From Gammaproteobacteria bacterium (GTDB lineage Bacteria > Pseudomonadota > Gammaproteobacteria > Steroidobacterales > Foliamicaceae): a stretch of DNA of 64,000 nt. The translations under genes and the position numbers were made by a program. The DNA is taken from contig WTGP01000027.1 of NCBI GenBank assembly GCA_011523505.1, positions 62,001-126,000 on the forward strand, in the 5' to 3' direction. Numbering within the stretch: the first letter of the stretch is position 1; each line of letters begins with the position of its first letter. The notes under the pieces are model-generated. The model was not told where the DNA came from, ran no database searches, and saw nothing but the letters and a program-made list of their open reading frames with translations. Positions 46,766-55,627 of the stretch are shown piece after piece.

Positions 46766-46800
46766 GCCATGAGAAGAACCGCGGGTAAAGGCCTCATGGC
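46766..46800. promoter_or_regulatory. Inverted repeat GCCATGAG-N19-CTCATGGC upstream of a TonB receptor
   Basis: Perfect 8-bp arms in the 136-base divergent gap between the receptor (start 46741) and the amine oxidase (start 46878). It could be an operator or a leader hairpin; there is no known consensus match. Confidence 0.3.
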
Positions 46801-46877
46801 GAAGCCCGGTCTAGCGCGGAAAGCATAACCGACGTCCCACCGCAGGAAAAAGCGAGGTGCTACCCTAGCCAACGCAG

Positions 46878-48365
46878 ATGAGTGCCAGAATGCCCAGGAA
46901 TCCGATCACCCGGCGCAAGTTCAATTCGGCGGTTGCCCTGACGTCGATGGCCGTGGCCGCTCCGTTTGTCCATACCCGCCGAGCCAGGGCCCGCGAGTCG
47001 GCCGACGTGGTAGTGATCGGGGCCGGTCTGTCCGGCCTGAACGCCGCCTGGATACTCAGCGAAGCGGGCGCCGACGTGCTCGTGCTCGAAGGCAGCAACC
47101 GTATCGGCGGCCGCGTGTGGACGGCCGGAGAAAAATGGGTAACGAACGCGGGGGAGGTGCCGATCGAGCTGGGGGCATCGCAAGTGGGTCCTTCGTATGC
47201 GCGCGTCCTCTACGCCATCGACCGCCTCAAGCTTCCGACCCTGGACGAGGACCGGTCGGTATTGCCGTTCGCCTATCACCTCGACGGCACGCTGATCAAG
47301 GGGTCGGAATGGCCCGACTCTCCTCACAACAAAACGGTAGGCGACGAACGCAAGATCCCAGCCGCTCAGTTCGCATCGGCCATGTTGGCCCGGCTCAATC
47401 CGCTGACTGAACTGGACGACTGGCTGGACCCGCGTTTCCGGGACCATGACGTTTCCATCCACGACCTGCTTGCGCGCCACGGCGTGTCGGAAGGCGGCAT
47501 CCGGCTGGCCGGGCACCAGTCCGACCTGCACGGCGTTTCCGCGCTGCGCCTGTTCCAGGAGCAGACCCGTGGTTCGTTCGAGGAACGGTTTGCCGGAGCG
47601 CTGGGCGAGGACGGCCGACCTCTTGAACACTGGCCCAAGAACCTTGCCGGCGGAACCGTCGCCCTGCCTCTGGCCATGGCTGCGCAGTTGCCGCGTGAAG
47701 TTCGGCTGGGACAGCAGGTTACGGCGATCGATGTCGAACCGGACGCGGTGGACGTGCGCACGCTGGACGGCGGCCGGTATCGCTCCAGGTTCGCCGTTGC
47801 GGCGACTCCGTTCACGGTACTGCGGGACGTTGACATCTGGCCCCGCCCGCCCGGTCCGCAGTTCCAGGCGATTGAGCGGCTCAATTACGCTGAAACCACG
47901 CGAGCGTTCTGCCGGATCAGGGAGCCCTTCTGGCAGGAGGACGGCTTCGAGCCTTCGCTGTTTTCCGACGGGGCCGTCCGGATGTTCTGGACGATCGACA
48001 ATCACAAGGGCGAAGGGGAGTACCGGGGGATGTTCGTGCTGACCAACACCGGGGGCAAGCAGGTCGCCGCACGCCCGCCGGAAAGCGCCGTCCGCTTCCT
48101 GATCGAAGAGATGGAGCGGATCAGGCCCTCGTCGCGCGGACAGATCGAGATCATTTGCTACCACTCCTGGGAACGCCAGCCGCTGCAACGCGGCTGCAGC
48201 CCGATGTTCGCCCCGGGGCAGGTCACCGCGTTCGCGAACGAGATGATCCTGCCTCACGGCCGCCTGCACTTCGCCGGCGAACATACCCGGCGGCTGGATT
48301 ACGGAATGGAAGCGGCCATGGAAGCGGGAGAACGGGCGGCGCTCGAGATCCTTGATCGGATATAG
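46878..48365 (+). CDS. Tat-exported flavin monoamine oxidase family protein
   Basis: 495 residues. The N-terminus PITRRKFNSAVALTSMAVAAPFV is a Tat signal, so the folded FAD protein should go to the periplasm. FAD binding: VVVIGAGLSGLNAAWILSEAG (Rossmann), RIGGRVWT, and the C-terminal LHFAGEHTRRLDYGMEAAMEAGERAA, as in amine oxidases. An amine or amino acid substrate is likely but not identified. Its position between two TonB receptors suggests joint uptake and oxidation. Confidence 0.87.
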   Translation: MSARMPRNPITRRKFNSAVALTSMAVAAPFVHTRRARARESADVVVIGAGLSGLNAAWILSEAGADVLVLEGSNRIGGRVWTAGEKWVTNAGEVPIELGASQVGPSYARVLYAIDRLKLPTLDEDRSVLPFAYHLDGTLIKGSEWPDSPHNKTVGDERKIPAAQFASAMLARLNPLTELDDWLDPRFRDHDVSIHDLLARHGVSEGGIRLAGHQSDLHGVSALRLFQEQTRGSFEERFAGALGEDGRPLEHWPKNLAGGTVALPLAMAAQLPREVRLGQQVTAIDVEPDAVDVRTLDGGRYRSRFAVAATPFTVLRDVDIWPRPPGPQFQAIERLNYAETTRAFCRIREPFWQEDGFEPSLFSDGAVRMFWTIDNHKGEGEYRGMFVLTNTGGKQVAARPPESAVRFLIEEMERIRPSSRGQIEIICYHSWERQPLQRGCSPMFAPGQVTAFANEMILPHGRLHFAGEHTRRLDYGMEAAMEAGERAALEILDRI

Positions 48366-48463
48366 CGTCCGTTAACATACTGCGCAGCCGCTCTGCCGGG
48401 CATGTGTTTTGCCCGGCATGACGGCGCGGTAATTCTGCTTGTGACGATTGCGGGGGACTGAGC

Positions 48464-51346
48464 ATGATCGGCGTTTTCCGCTGCCGGAAGTTTGCGGTCT
48501 CGTGGACTGCGGTTGCGCTTCTTGCACCTTCGGCGGCGTTCGCGCAGGACCCGGCGCCCTCCGAACCCGGCGAAACCGTGATCGAGGAGATCGTGGTGGT
48601 GGGTTCCCTGATCAAGCGCCGCGTCGTCTATGAAGGACGCGCGCCGGTGCAGACGCTGGACGCGGAGTTGTTCGAGTCGGTAGGCGCCTCCCAGGCGGTG
48701 GACATTCTCGGCAGCCTGACCGCCAACACCGGCTCGTACATCGCCACGCAGCAGAACTATCTGCAGGGCGTTGCGCAATTCAGCCTGCGCGGCGTGGGGT
48801 TGTCTTCCACGCTCACGCTGATCAATGGACGCAGGGCCGGATTCGCGCCGGTTTCCAACGATGTCGGACAGAGCTTCTTCGATATCAACTCGCTGCCCGT
48901 GCTGCTGATCGAGCGCGTCGAGATACTGCGCGACGGCGCTTCGGCCACCTACGGTTCGCAGGCGGTGGCGGGCGTCGCCAACATCGTTACCCGCAAGGGC
49001 TTTTCGGGGCTGGAGATTACCGGCGGTTACCGGTCCGCCAGCAACACGGCATACGACCTGGCTTTCGCTGCGGGTCTTGAGGCGCTACGCGGCCATGTCA
49101 GCCTTTACGGGGCCTGGCTCACACAGGACGAAAACTTTCGCACCGAGTTCGATTGGCTGATCCCCAGGACCGTCGACCCGGATGGTGACGGAGACATTGT
49201 GGAAGGCTCGTTCGATTCGGGCCGGGGATCGCCGGGCAGCTTCCGGCGCGCCGTTGCCAACGTGGACGGCACCTATTCCCCGTATCAGGTTGGCGGCCTC
49301 GACACGCCCCGTTTCCCCGACCCCGATTGCCGGGCCGGCGGAGGCTATCCGAGCGGTTCGCTGTGCCGGATGGATTTCTCCGACCAGCGAACGATGATCG
49401 CCGCCGAGCAGCGCGCCCAGTTCTTCGCCGACGCCGAGTTCGAGCTGGCCGGCGGCACCACGCTTTTCTCGGAAATCGGTTATTCGGTCAACGAGGTGAC
49501 GGACCGCGTGGGCAACATGCTGCTGTTCCGGGGCAACGTCGAGCGCACCAACGAGTTCTTCGTGCCCGCCAGCCACCCCTTCAACTTCTGGACCGACCCG
49601 GACAACGATGGCGTTCTTGCCTACGTCCCGCCCTCGGACTGGAATCCCGAGGTGCACGAGGCGGTGTCGCTCGGCTACTTCGGCCGGCCTCTGGGCGCGG
49701 AGGCGGCCGGCGAAAATTCCGGCGACGAATTGCGCAAGTTCGACAATCTCAGGGCGATGATCGGCCTCGATGCCGAACTCCCCGGCGGTTGGACGGGGCA
49801 AGGCTACCTTGCGCGGTCGCGGACGGATCTGTCCGTAAGCTCGGAACGCCACTGGGTGGCCGACGAGTTTGCCCGGGTCGTGGCCGAGGGGCTGTGGAAT
49901 CCTTTCGGCACGCGCCTGGTCGCGCCGGACCTGGTCACGCCCAAGACCGTGGCCGGCGACGGGCTGGCGCCGGCGCTGGCCGGCCGGCGCGCCGCCAACG
50001 ATCCGGAGATCCTGCAGCGGTTCCACAGTGTCAGGATGGAGACCGCGGTGAGCGTTCAGGAAGTGGCGGAGTTCGTGGCTTCCGGCGACCTGTTCGAGTG
50101 GCGCGGCCGGCCGGTGTCGCTGGCTGCCGGCGCGCACTATCGCCACCTGCATTACTCGTACCAGCCCGACCCACTGAACGCCTCGGGCGAAGGTCCGCGG
50201 GAGATTCGCGACTTTCCCCGGGACGCGGACCAGCATGTGTGGGCGGTATTCGCCGAGAGCCTGCTCTGGTTCGGCGATCGCGCCGAATTGCAGCTCGCTG
50301 CCCGTCATGAGCGCTACGATCAGGCCGGCAACACCACCGACCCGAAGATCGCCGCGCAGTTCTTCGCCAACGACTGGCTGTCGTTGCGCGCGTCCTGGGG
50401 CACGTCCTTTCAGGCGCCCAGCGTGTTCCAGGCGGCCGGCAACATCAGTTCGCGCACGCTCACCGATCCCTTCCGCTTCGACGGTCAGGGCATCGGGCAA
50501 TGCACGATCGGACCGTCGGGCGAAATCCTGAACCGCGGCGACAACTTCGCCCTCGCCACGGTGCTGCGCGGAGGGGGACTCAAGCCCCAGACGGCGCGGT
50601 CGGCAAATCTCGGCCTGCTGTTGCGGCCCCTGGACAATGTTGCCGTGAGCCTGGATTTCTGGACTCTGGACTACCGCAGCGTCATTGCCCAAAGGCGCAG
50701 CTTTCAGGCGATCGTGGACGATGACTGCCGCGACGACGGCCGGCCCAACGATCCCCGGGTGCAACGCGATTCCTCGGGGCAGCTCAGCGTGGTTACGACC
50801 GACTACGAGAACGTCGGGGCGGTCCGCAGCCGGGGTTTGGATGCCAACGCCTACTACGATCTTGATTCGCCCGCCGGAGATTTTCGCATCAGCGCCGACG
50901 CCACCCTGTTGACCCGATTCGACGTGAATTCCGCCGGCGAGGGCTTCGTGGATCAACTCGGCAACCGCAACGACACGAACGGCTTCGCGCCCACTCCCGA
51001 GTTGCGGCTCAATCTCGGCCTCGCCTGGCGCCGCGGACCGCACGCGGCCGGCCTGATCGTGCGCTACGTCGATTCCTACAAGAATGACGAAGTCGCGTCC
51101 TTGCCGAAAATCTCCTCGTGGACGACGCTGGACGTGAACTACAGCTTTGACCTGGACAGCCTGTTCGGCGGCGAGGCCACGTTGTTCGTGGGCGCCCGCA
51201 ACCTCACCGACGAGGATCCGCCGCCGTTACCCAGTGGCCGCGAGGGCGTTCACCGCTACAACCTGCGTCCGGGTTACGACGGATTCGTGCACGATATCAA
51301 GGGTCGCACGCTCTACGTCCGATTCCGTTATCGCCCCTGGGGCTAG
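48464..51346 (+). CDS. TonB-dependent receptor of the large (about 950-residue) type
   Basis: 960 residues. Signal peptide to AAFAQD, then EEIVVVGSLIKRRVVYEGRAPVQTLDAELFESVGASQAVDIL, a plug start unlike the other three receptors. The plug contains FSLRGVGLSSTLTLINGRR and IERVEILRDGASATYGSQAVAGVANIVT, typical of the group that includes receptors for carbohydrates and related ligands in Xanthomonas, Caulobacter and marine bacteria. The barrel ends TLYVRFRYRPWG; the last residue is Gly preceded by Trp. SD GGGGGACTG. Ligand unknown. Confidence 0.92.
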   Translation: MIGVFRCRKFAVSWTAVALLAPSAAFAQDPAPSEPGETVIEEIVVVGSLIKRRVVYEGRAPVQTLDAELFESVGASQAVDILGSLTANTGSYIATQQNYLQGVAQFSLRGVGLSSTLTLINGRRAGFAPVSNDVGQSFFDINSLPVLLIERVEILRDGASATYGSQAVAGVANIVTRKGFSGLEITGGYRSASNTAYDLAFAAGLEALRGHVSLYGAWLTQDENFRTEFDWLIPRTVDPDGDGDIVEGSFDSGRGSPGSFRRAVANVDGTYSPYQVGGLDTPRFPDPDCRAGGGYPSGSLCRMDFSDQRTMIAAEQRAQFFADAEFELAGGTTLFSEIGYSVNEVTDRVGNMLLFRGNVERTNEFFVPASHPFNFWTDPDNDGVLAYVPPSDWNPEVHEAVSLGYFGRPLGAEAAGENSGDELRKFDNLRAMIGLDAELPGGWTGQGYLARSRTDLSVSSERHWVADEFARVVAEGLWNPFGTRLVAPDLVTPKTVAGDGLAPALAGRRAANDPEILQRFHSVRMETAVSVQEVAEFVASGDLFEWRGRPVSLAAGAHYRHLHYSYQPDPLNASGEGPREIRDFPRDADQHVWAVFAESLLWFGDRAELQLAARHERYDQAGNTTDPKIAAQFFANDWLSLRASWGTSFQAPSVFQAAGNISSRTLTDPFRFDGQGIGQCTIGPSGEILNRGDNFALATVLRGGGLKPQTARSANLGLLLRPLDNVAVSLDFWTLDYRSVIAQRRSFQAIVDDDCRDDGRPNDPRVQRDSSGQLSVVTTDYENVGAVRSRGLDANAYYDLDSPAGDFRISADATLLTRFDVNSAGEGFVDQLGNRNDTNGFAPTPELRLNLGLAWRRGPHAAGLIVRYVDSYKNDEVASLPKISSWTTLDVNYSFDLDSLFGGEATLFVGARNLTDEDPPPLPSGREGVHRYNLRPGYDGFVHDIKGRTLYVRFRYRPWG

Positions 51347-51357
51347 TTCCGGCCGGA

Positions 51358-51762
51358 TCAGTCCGCTATCCATGCGAGGACCATGTCCCTGAGTGCAACA
51401 ATTCCGATGACGTTGCGCTCCTGATCCACCACCAGCACCCGGCGCAGCCCCAGGTTCGTCAGGTGACGGACCGCGTACCGGACCAGCATTGTGGCGGGGA
51501 GCGATACAACCGGTTTCGTCATTACTTCGTACACATGAACGCGGTCCGGGGCGCGATTCCGGGCGATGACCTCGCGGGCGATACCCTGAATATCGATCAA
51601 TCCGGCTTCATCGTCCGCGTCGCGGCGATTGACCACCAGCGATGTAATCGAGTGGCTGCGCATCAGTGCGGCTGCGTCGGACACCGTTGCAAGCCCGTCG
51701 ATGCTCCTGACGTCGCCGATCATCACCTCGCTTACGCGAAGATTGCGTTTGTCGGTGCTCAT
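51358..51762 (-). CDS. CBS-domain protein
   Basis: 134 residues forming one Bateman module: CBS1 from VSEVMIGDVRSIDGLATVSDAAALMRSHSITSLVVNR, CBS2 from VMTKPVVSLPATMLVRYAVRHLTNLGLRRVLVVD to IGIVALRDMVLAWI. Such pairs bind adenosine nucleotides or S-adenosylmethionine. Its ATG overlaps the stop of the PII-like gene (ATGA). It most likely senses nucleotide state for the DUF1538 transporter-like pair. Confidence 0.85.
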   Translation of the reverse strand: MSTDKRNLRVSEVMIGDVRSIDGLATVSDAAALMRSHSITSLVVNRRDADDEAGLIDIQGIAREVIARNRAPDRVHVYEVMTKPVVSLPATMLVRYAVRHLTNLGLRRVLVVDQERNVIGIVALRDMVLAWIAD

Positions 51763-52109
51763 ATTTCCTCCTCCACTTCTTTCATCAGTGCCGGCAATTG
51801 GGTGCTCATGCCGACCGCGTCCTCGATGGCGATCTGAAATGCGACGCCGGCGCCCGGGTCGGTTTCAAAGCGCCCGGCGTCGCGGATGCGTTCCAGTATT
51901 TCCCTCGCCTTCGCTTCCGCCACCAGGAACAGTACAACGTCCCGCATGGCTGTAAGTTCAAGGCCGAGGAACGTCTTTTCGGGCTTCAGTCCTTCTCCGC
52001 GCACGCTGGTGATGACCGTCGCGCCCGTTGCGCCGGCTTCGCGCGCGGCATCGATGACGGCGGCGGTCTTTTCGTCCGGAACCAGGGCGACAATGAGCTT
52101 CATGTACAT
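51759..52109 (-). CDS. PII-like signalling protein
   Basis: 116 residues (or 114 from the second ATG). The ferredoxin-like fold of PII is recognisable in MKLIVALVPDEKTAAVIDAAREAGATGATVITSVRGEGL, and a T-loop region around KPEKTFLGLELTAMRD followed by VVLFLVAEAKAREILERI. It lacks the Tyr-uridylylation motif of GlnB/GlnK. Neighbours suggest that it binds and controls the DUF1538 membrane proteins as GlnK controls AmtB. Confidence 0.8.
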   Translation of the reverse strand: MYMKLIVALVPDEKTAAVIDAAREAGATGATVITSVRGEGLKPEKTFLGLELTAMRDVVLFLVAEAKAREILERIRDAGRFETDPGAGVAFQIAIEDAVGMSTQLPALMKEVEEEI

Positions 52110-52121
52110 CGCTTGGTGCTC

Positions 52122-52892
52122 CTATTCTGTTTTTGGGCCGCGCAGGCGCGCGATGGCGGAAACGGCCATCGCGTAGGCGAGCACGGACATGATGGGAAAA
52201 ACGCTGGCGAACGCGATCAGGCCGAAGCCGTCGATCAGGGGACTTCGGCCGGGCACCGTGGCGGCCAGTCCGAGTCCCAGCGCGGCCAGCACCGGTACCG
52301 TCACGGTGGATGTGGTGACGCCGCCGCTGTCATACGCCAGCGGGATGATGTTCCGGCCGGAACGAAAGGTCTGTACGATCACGACGGCGTAGGCGGCGAT
52401 GATGTACCAGGGCAGTGGCGTGCCGGTCACGATCCGCAGGCAGCCCAGCGCCACTCCGACGGCTACTCCCACAGCCACGGCGACTCGCAACCCGTTGGCG
52501 GCTATCGAGCCCCCGGAAACTTCCTCCGCCTTGAGAGACACGGCGATCAGCGAAGGTTCCGCCACGGTCGTGGCGAACCCGATTGCCGCGGCAAACGCGT
52601 ACACGATGAGGTAGTCGTCCCAGCGGACTACGGCCGCCGCCGCGCCCTCGAGCGCAGCGGAAGTGAGTTGCACCGCCATGGTTTCCCCGATCGGAAACAG
52701 CGCTTCCTCCAGGCCCACCAGAAACAGCGTAAGGCCCAGCAGAACAAACACGAAGCCCAGCGCGATCCGGCCCGGATTCGGCGGCCGCCGCCGCAATACC
52801 GCCGCCTGGAAGAGGAACAGTATGGCGACGATGGGCGCCACGTCCAACAGCGTGCCGAGCCCGGTTTGCAGCAGTGTCGTCACGAATTCCAT
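52122..52892 (-). CDS. DUF1538 membrane protein, second copy
   Basis: 256 residues, seven or so hydrophobic helices. Conserved loops AAIGFATTVAEPSLIAVSLKAEE and [28 protein letters not shown] recur in the gene upstream, as does [21 protein letters not shown]. Such paired copies suggest a two-subunit transporter. Start ATG overlaps the stop of the first copy by one base (TAATG). Transported substrate unknown. Confidence 0.82.
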   Translation of the reverse strand: MEFVTTLLQTGLGTLLDVAPIVAILFLFQAAVLRRRPPNPGRIALGFVFVLLGLTLFLVGLEEALFPIGETMAVQLTSAALEGAAAAVVRWDDYLIVYAFAAAIGFATTVAEPSLIAVSLKAEEVSGGSIAANGLRVAVAVGVAVGVALGCLRIVTGTPLPWYIIAAYAVVIVQTFRSGRNIIPLAYDSGGVTTSTVTVPVLAALGLGLAATVPGRSPLIDGFGLIAFASVFPIMSVLAYAMAVSAIARLRGPKTE

Positions 52893-53629
52893 TACAGCAC
52901 CATGCCGTAAGCGAGCACAAAAATCATCGGTGTGAGACTGGCGAATGCGATCAGGCCGAAACCGTCCAGCATCGGATCGCGCCCCTTGATCGACGACGCA
53001 AGTCCCACGCCAAGAGCCGTGACCAGCGGCACCGTGATAGTGCTCGTGGTCACGCCGCCCGAGTCGTACGCCACGCCGATAATCTCATCCGGTGCGAACA
53101 GCGTCATGAGCGTGACCAGCACATAACCGCCGATGATCAGGTAGTGCAGCGGCCATCCCTTGAGAATGCGCAGCACGCCCAGCACGATCGCGAGGCCCAC
53201 GGAAAAGGCGACTACCATGCGCAGCCGAAAGGCGTAGGTGTTGCGCGCTTCCTCGCTGCCTGCGATTGCGCCCGCCTCGGCCGCTACCTCGGCGGCCTTG
53301 TCGCCCACTGCAATAAGGGCCGGTTCCGCCACCGTGGTCCCGAAGCCGAGGCAAAAGGCAAAAGCCAGCAGCGCGGCCGCGCTGCCCTTGTGCGCGAACG
53401 CGCGGGCAATCGCTTCTCCCAACGGGAACAGTCCCAGCTCCAGTCCCTGAACGAAAAGCGCCAGCCCCAGCACGACGCACACGAGCCCCACCGCCACGCC
53501 GGCCAGATCGGGGAATGGCTGCCGGATTACGGCGGCCTGGAAGAAGGCGATTACGAGAATGATCGGCGCCAGGTCGCGCAGCGCATCGGCGAGCCGCCGC
53601 CCGAGCGCCGCAAGATTCCTGAACCGCAT
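52892..53629 (-). CDS. DUF1538 membrane protein, first copy
   Basis: 245 residues. Same architecture as the following gene: [67 protein letters not shown], and [21 protein letters not shown]. It heads the four-gene operon DUF1538-DUF1538-PII-CBS, whose genes overlap or nearly touch. The function is unproven; regulation by PII and CBS proteins supports ion or small-molecule transport. Confidence 0.82.
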   Translation of the reverse strand: MRFRNLAALGRRLADALRDLAPIILVIAFFQAAVIRQPFPDLAGVAVGLVCVVLGLALFVQGLELGLFPLGEAIARAFAHKGSAAALLAFAFCLGFGTTVAEPALIAVGDKAAEVAAEAGAIAGSEEARNTYAFRLRMVVAFSVGLAIVLGVLRILKGWPLHYLIIGGYVLVTLMTLFAPDEIIGVAYDSGGVTTSTITVPLVTALGVGLASSIKGRDPMLDGFGLIAFASLTPMIFVLAYGMVL

Positions 53630-53703
53630 CCTTCAACGCCGCCTTTTCGAAGCCCCGATCTTCGCAAACGCCCTGGTGGCGGCGCCGGCAGTGAGCAAAC
53701 CGC

Positions 53704-55137
53704 TCAGCCCATCTTCATCGTTTCGAAGAACGCCTTGTTGCGCTTGGTGTCGCGCATCTTGTCGATCAGGAATTCGGCGGCCGCAAGTTCGTCCATGGGA
53801 TGCAGGAGCTTGCGCAGCACCCAGATCTTCTGAATCTCGTCATCCGCGGTAATCAGGTCTTCGCGCCGCGTGCCGGAGCGGTTGATGTTGATGGCGGGGA
53901 AGACGCGCTTCTCGGAAATTCGCCGGTCCAGGTGAATTTCGGAGTTGCCGGTGCCTTTGAACTCCTCGTAGATCACCTCGTCCATCTTCGAACCGGTGTC
54001 CACCAGCGCGGTGGCGAGGATGGTCAAACTGCCGCCTTCCTCGATCTTGCGCGCTGCGCCGAAGAAACGCTTGGGACGCTGCAGGGCGGTGGCTTCGACA
54101 CCGCCTGAGAGCACCCGGCCGGATGAAGGCGTGACCGTGTTGTAGGCGCGCGCCAGCCTCGTAATCGAGTCCAGCAGGATCACGACGTCGCGGCGGTGTT
54201 CGGCCAGCCGGCGGGCCTTGTGCAGGACCATCTCGGCTACCTGCACATGCCGCGTGGCCGGTTCGTCGAAGGTGCTGGACACTACTTCGCCGCGCACCGT
54301 GCGTTGCATTTCCGTTACTTCCTCCGGACGCTCGTCGATCAGCAGGACGATCAGAAAGGTTTCCGGATAGTTCGCCGCGATCGACTGGGCGATGTTCTGC
54401 AGCAGCATGGTCTTTCCGGCCTTGGGCGGCGAAACGATCAGCCCGCGCTGTCCCTTGCCCACGGGAGCGGCCATGTCGATGATGCGCGCGGTCAGGTCCT
54501 CGGTGCTGCCGTTGCCCTGTTCGAGCGTGTAGCGTTCCTGCGGAAACAGCGGCGTGAGGTTTTCGAAAAGCACCTTGCCCTGCGAATTTGCCGGGGCTTC
54601 GAAATTGATCTTGTGCACTTTCAGCAGCGCGAAGTAGCGTTCGTTATCCAGCGGCGGGCGCACCAGCGCCGCCAGGGTGTCGCCGGTACGCAAATTGAAT
54701 CGGCGGATCTGCCCCGGCGCCACGTAGATGTCGTCCGGCCCGGCAAGGTATGACTCGTCGGCGGAACGCAGGAAGCCGAAGCCGTCCTGGAGTATTTCCA
54801 GCACGCCCTCGGCGTAGATGGATGCGCCCTCGTTGGCGTGGGCCTTGAGGACCGAGAAGATGATGTCCTGCTTGCGGGCCCGGGACAGGCTTTCCAGCCC
54901 CAGTTGGCGTCCCTGCTCCAGCACCTTGGCGACCGGCAGCTTCTTGAACTCGCCCAGCTTCAGCACATGGCCGAGCTGTTCCAGTTGCTCGTCGGTGATC
55001 GTTTCCTCCGCCGTGAAGACGCCCACGTCATCGTGTTGGCGCCCATCCCGGCGGCGGCCTCGCGGTGCAGCGTTGGGGTTGCGGGGCCGCGGCCGTCGAC
55101 CGCGCTGTCGTCCAGGATTTCCGGCGTAATTTCTCAC
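53704..55137 (-). CDS. rho: Transcription termination factor Rho
   Basis: 477 residues from a GTG at 55137 that overlaps the trxA stop (GTGA). E. coli Rho has 419; the extra part is an N-terminal Arg-rich tail (residues 1-45, RGRRPRPRN and RGRRRDGR) before the Rho_N helical domain. The primary RNA site (GFGFLR, DDIYV) and secondary site are present, the P-loop is PPKAGKT at 237-243, and [13 protein letters not shown] and [11 protein letters not shown] are the later ATPase motifs. The trxA-rho pair is the usual gammaproteobacterial order. It is a hexameric RNA-dependent helicase that ends transcription. Confidence 0.97.
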   Translation of the reverse strand: MRNYAGNPGRQRGRRPRPRNPNAAPRGRRRDGRQHDDVGVFTAEETITDEQLEQLGHVLKLGEFKKLPVAKVLEQGRQLGLESLSRARKQDIIFSVLKAHANEGASIYAEGVLEILQDGFGFLRSADESYLAGPDDIYVAPGQIRRFNLRTGDTLAALVRPPLDNERYFALLKVHKINFEAPANSQGKVLFENLTPLFPQERYTLEQGNGSTEDLTARIIDMAAPVGKGQRGLIVSPPKAGKTMLLQNIAQSIAANYPETFLIVLLIDERPEEVTEMQRTVRGEVVSSTFDEPATRHVQVAEMVLHKARRLAEHRRDVVILLDSITRLARAYNTVTPSSGRVLSGGVEATALQRPKRFFGAARKIEEGGSLTILATALVDTGSKMDEVIYEEFKGTGNSEIHLDRRISEKRVFPAININRSGTRREDLITADDEIQKIWVLRKLLHPMDELAAAEFLIDKMRDTKRNKAFFETMKMG

Positions 55138-55454
55138 AGTTTTTCTTCCAGCATCCTCGTGATCTGTTGCCGCGGCTGCGCCCCGACAAGCTGCATTTCC
55201 ACCTGTCCGTTCTTGAACAGGATCAGCGTGGGAATGCTGCGGACGTTGTAGCGGAAGGCGGTCTGCTGGGCCTCATCGACGTTGAGTTTGACCACCTGCA
55301 TTCGGCCTTCGTATTCGTCCGCAATCTGTTCCAGGACCGGCGCGATCATCTTGCAGGGACCGCACCACTCCGCCCAGAAATCAACCAGTACCGGCAACTC
55401 ATTGTCCAGCACGTCGGCCTGGAAACTGTCTTCCGCTACCTGGGTAACGCTCAT
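55134..55454 (-). CDS. trxA: Thioredoxin 1
   Basis: 106 residues with the redox site WCGPC (Cys31, Cys34), the cis-Pro in RSIPTL and the Asp26-equivalent in VDFWAEW. General cytoplasmic disulfide reductant. It is the first gene of trxA-rho, with a 4-base overlap (GTGA). Confidence 0.97.
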   Translation of the reverse strand: MSVTQVAEDSFQADVLDNELPVLVDFWAEWCGPCKMIAPVLEQIADEYEGRMQVVKLNVDEAQQTAFRYNVRSIPTLILFKNGQVEMQLVGAQPRQQITRMLEEKL

Positions 55455-55584
55455 ATCAGGGTCTCCTCAAGAGGCATGTGGAGAAGAAAAATATCGACGA
55501 AGCCCCTCGCCTCGCCTGAAAAAATTCTCGGCCCGCGTCGGTAATCTGCGAATGGTTCGAAAACGGCTGCGCCAGCTTGGAAAG

Positions 55585-55616
55585 GCCACGCGCCCCCGAA
55601 CGATCTCGGGCGTGGC
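55585..55616 (+). other. Stem-loop in the leader of the RhlB-like helicase gene
   Basis: GCCACG and CGTGGC, then CCCGA and TCGGG, give an 11-bp stem interrupted by a 4-base bulge, with a 6-base loop. It ends 11 bases before the ATG at 55628 and overlaps the GGCGG that would serve as ribosome binding site. It could mask translation; it could also be an artefact if the true start is one of the later ones. Confidence 0.35.
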
Positions 55617-55627
55617 GGTAATTCTAC

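Noticed and set aside
49085..51043. 652-residue open frame opposite the large TonB receptor
   Set aside because: Shadow of a GC-rich gene; composition dominated by Gly, Arg and Val without motifs.
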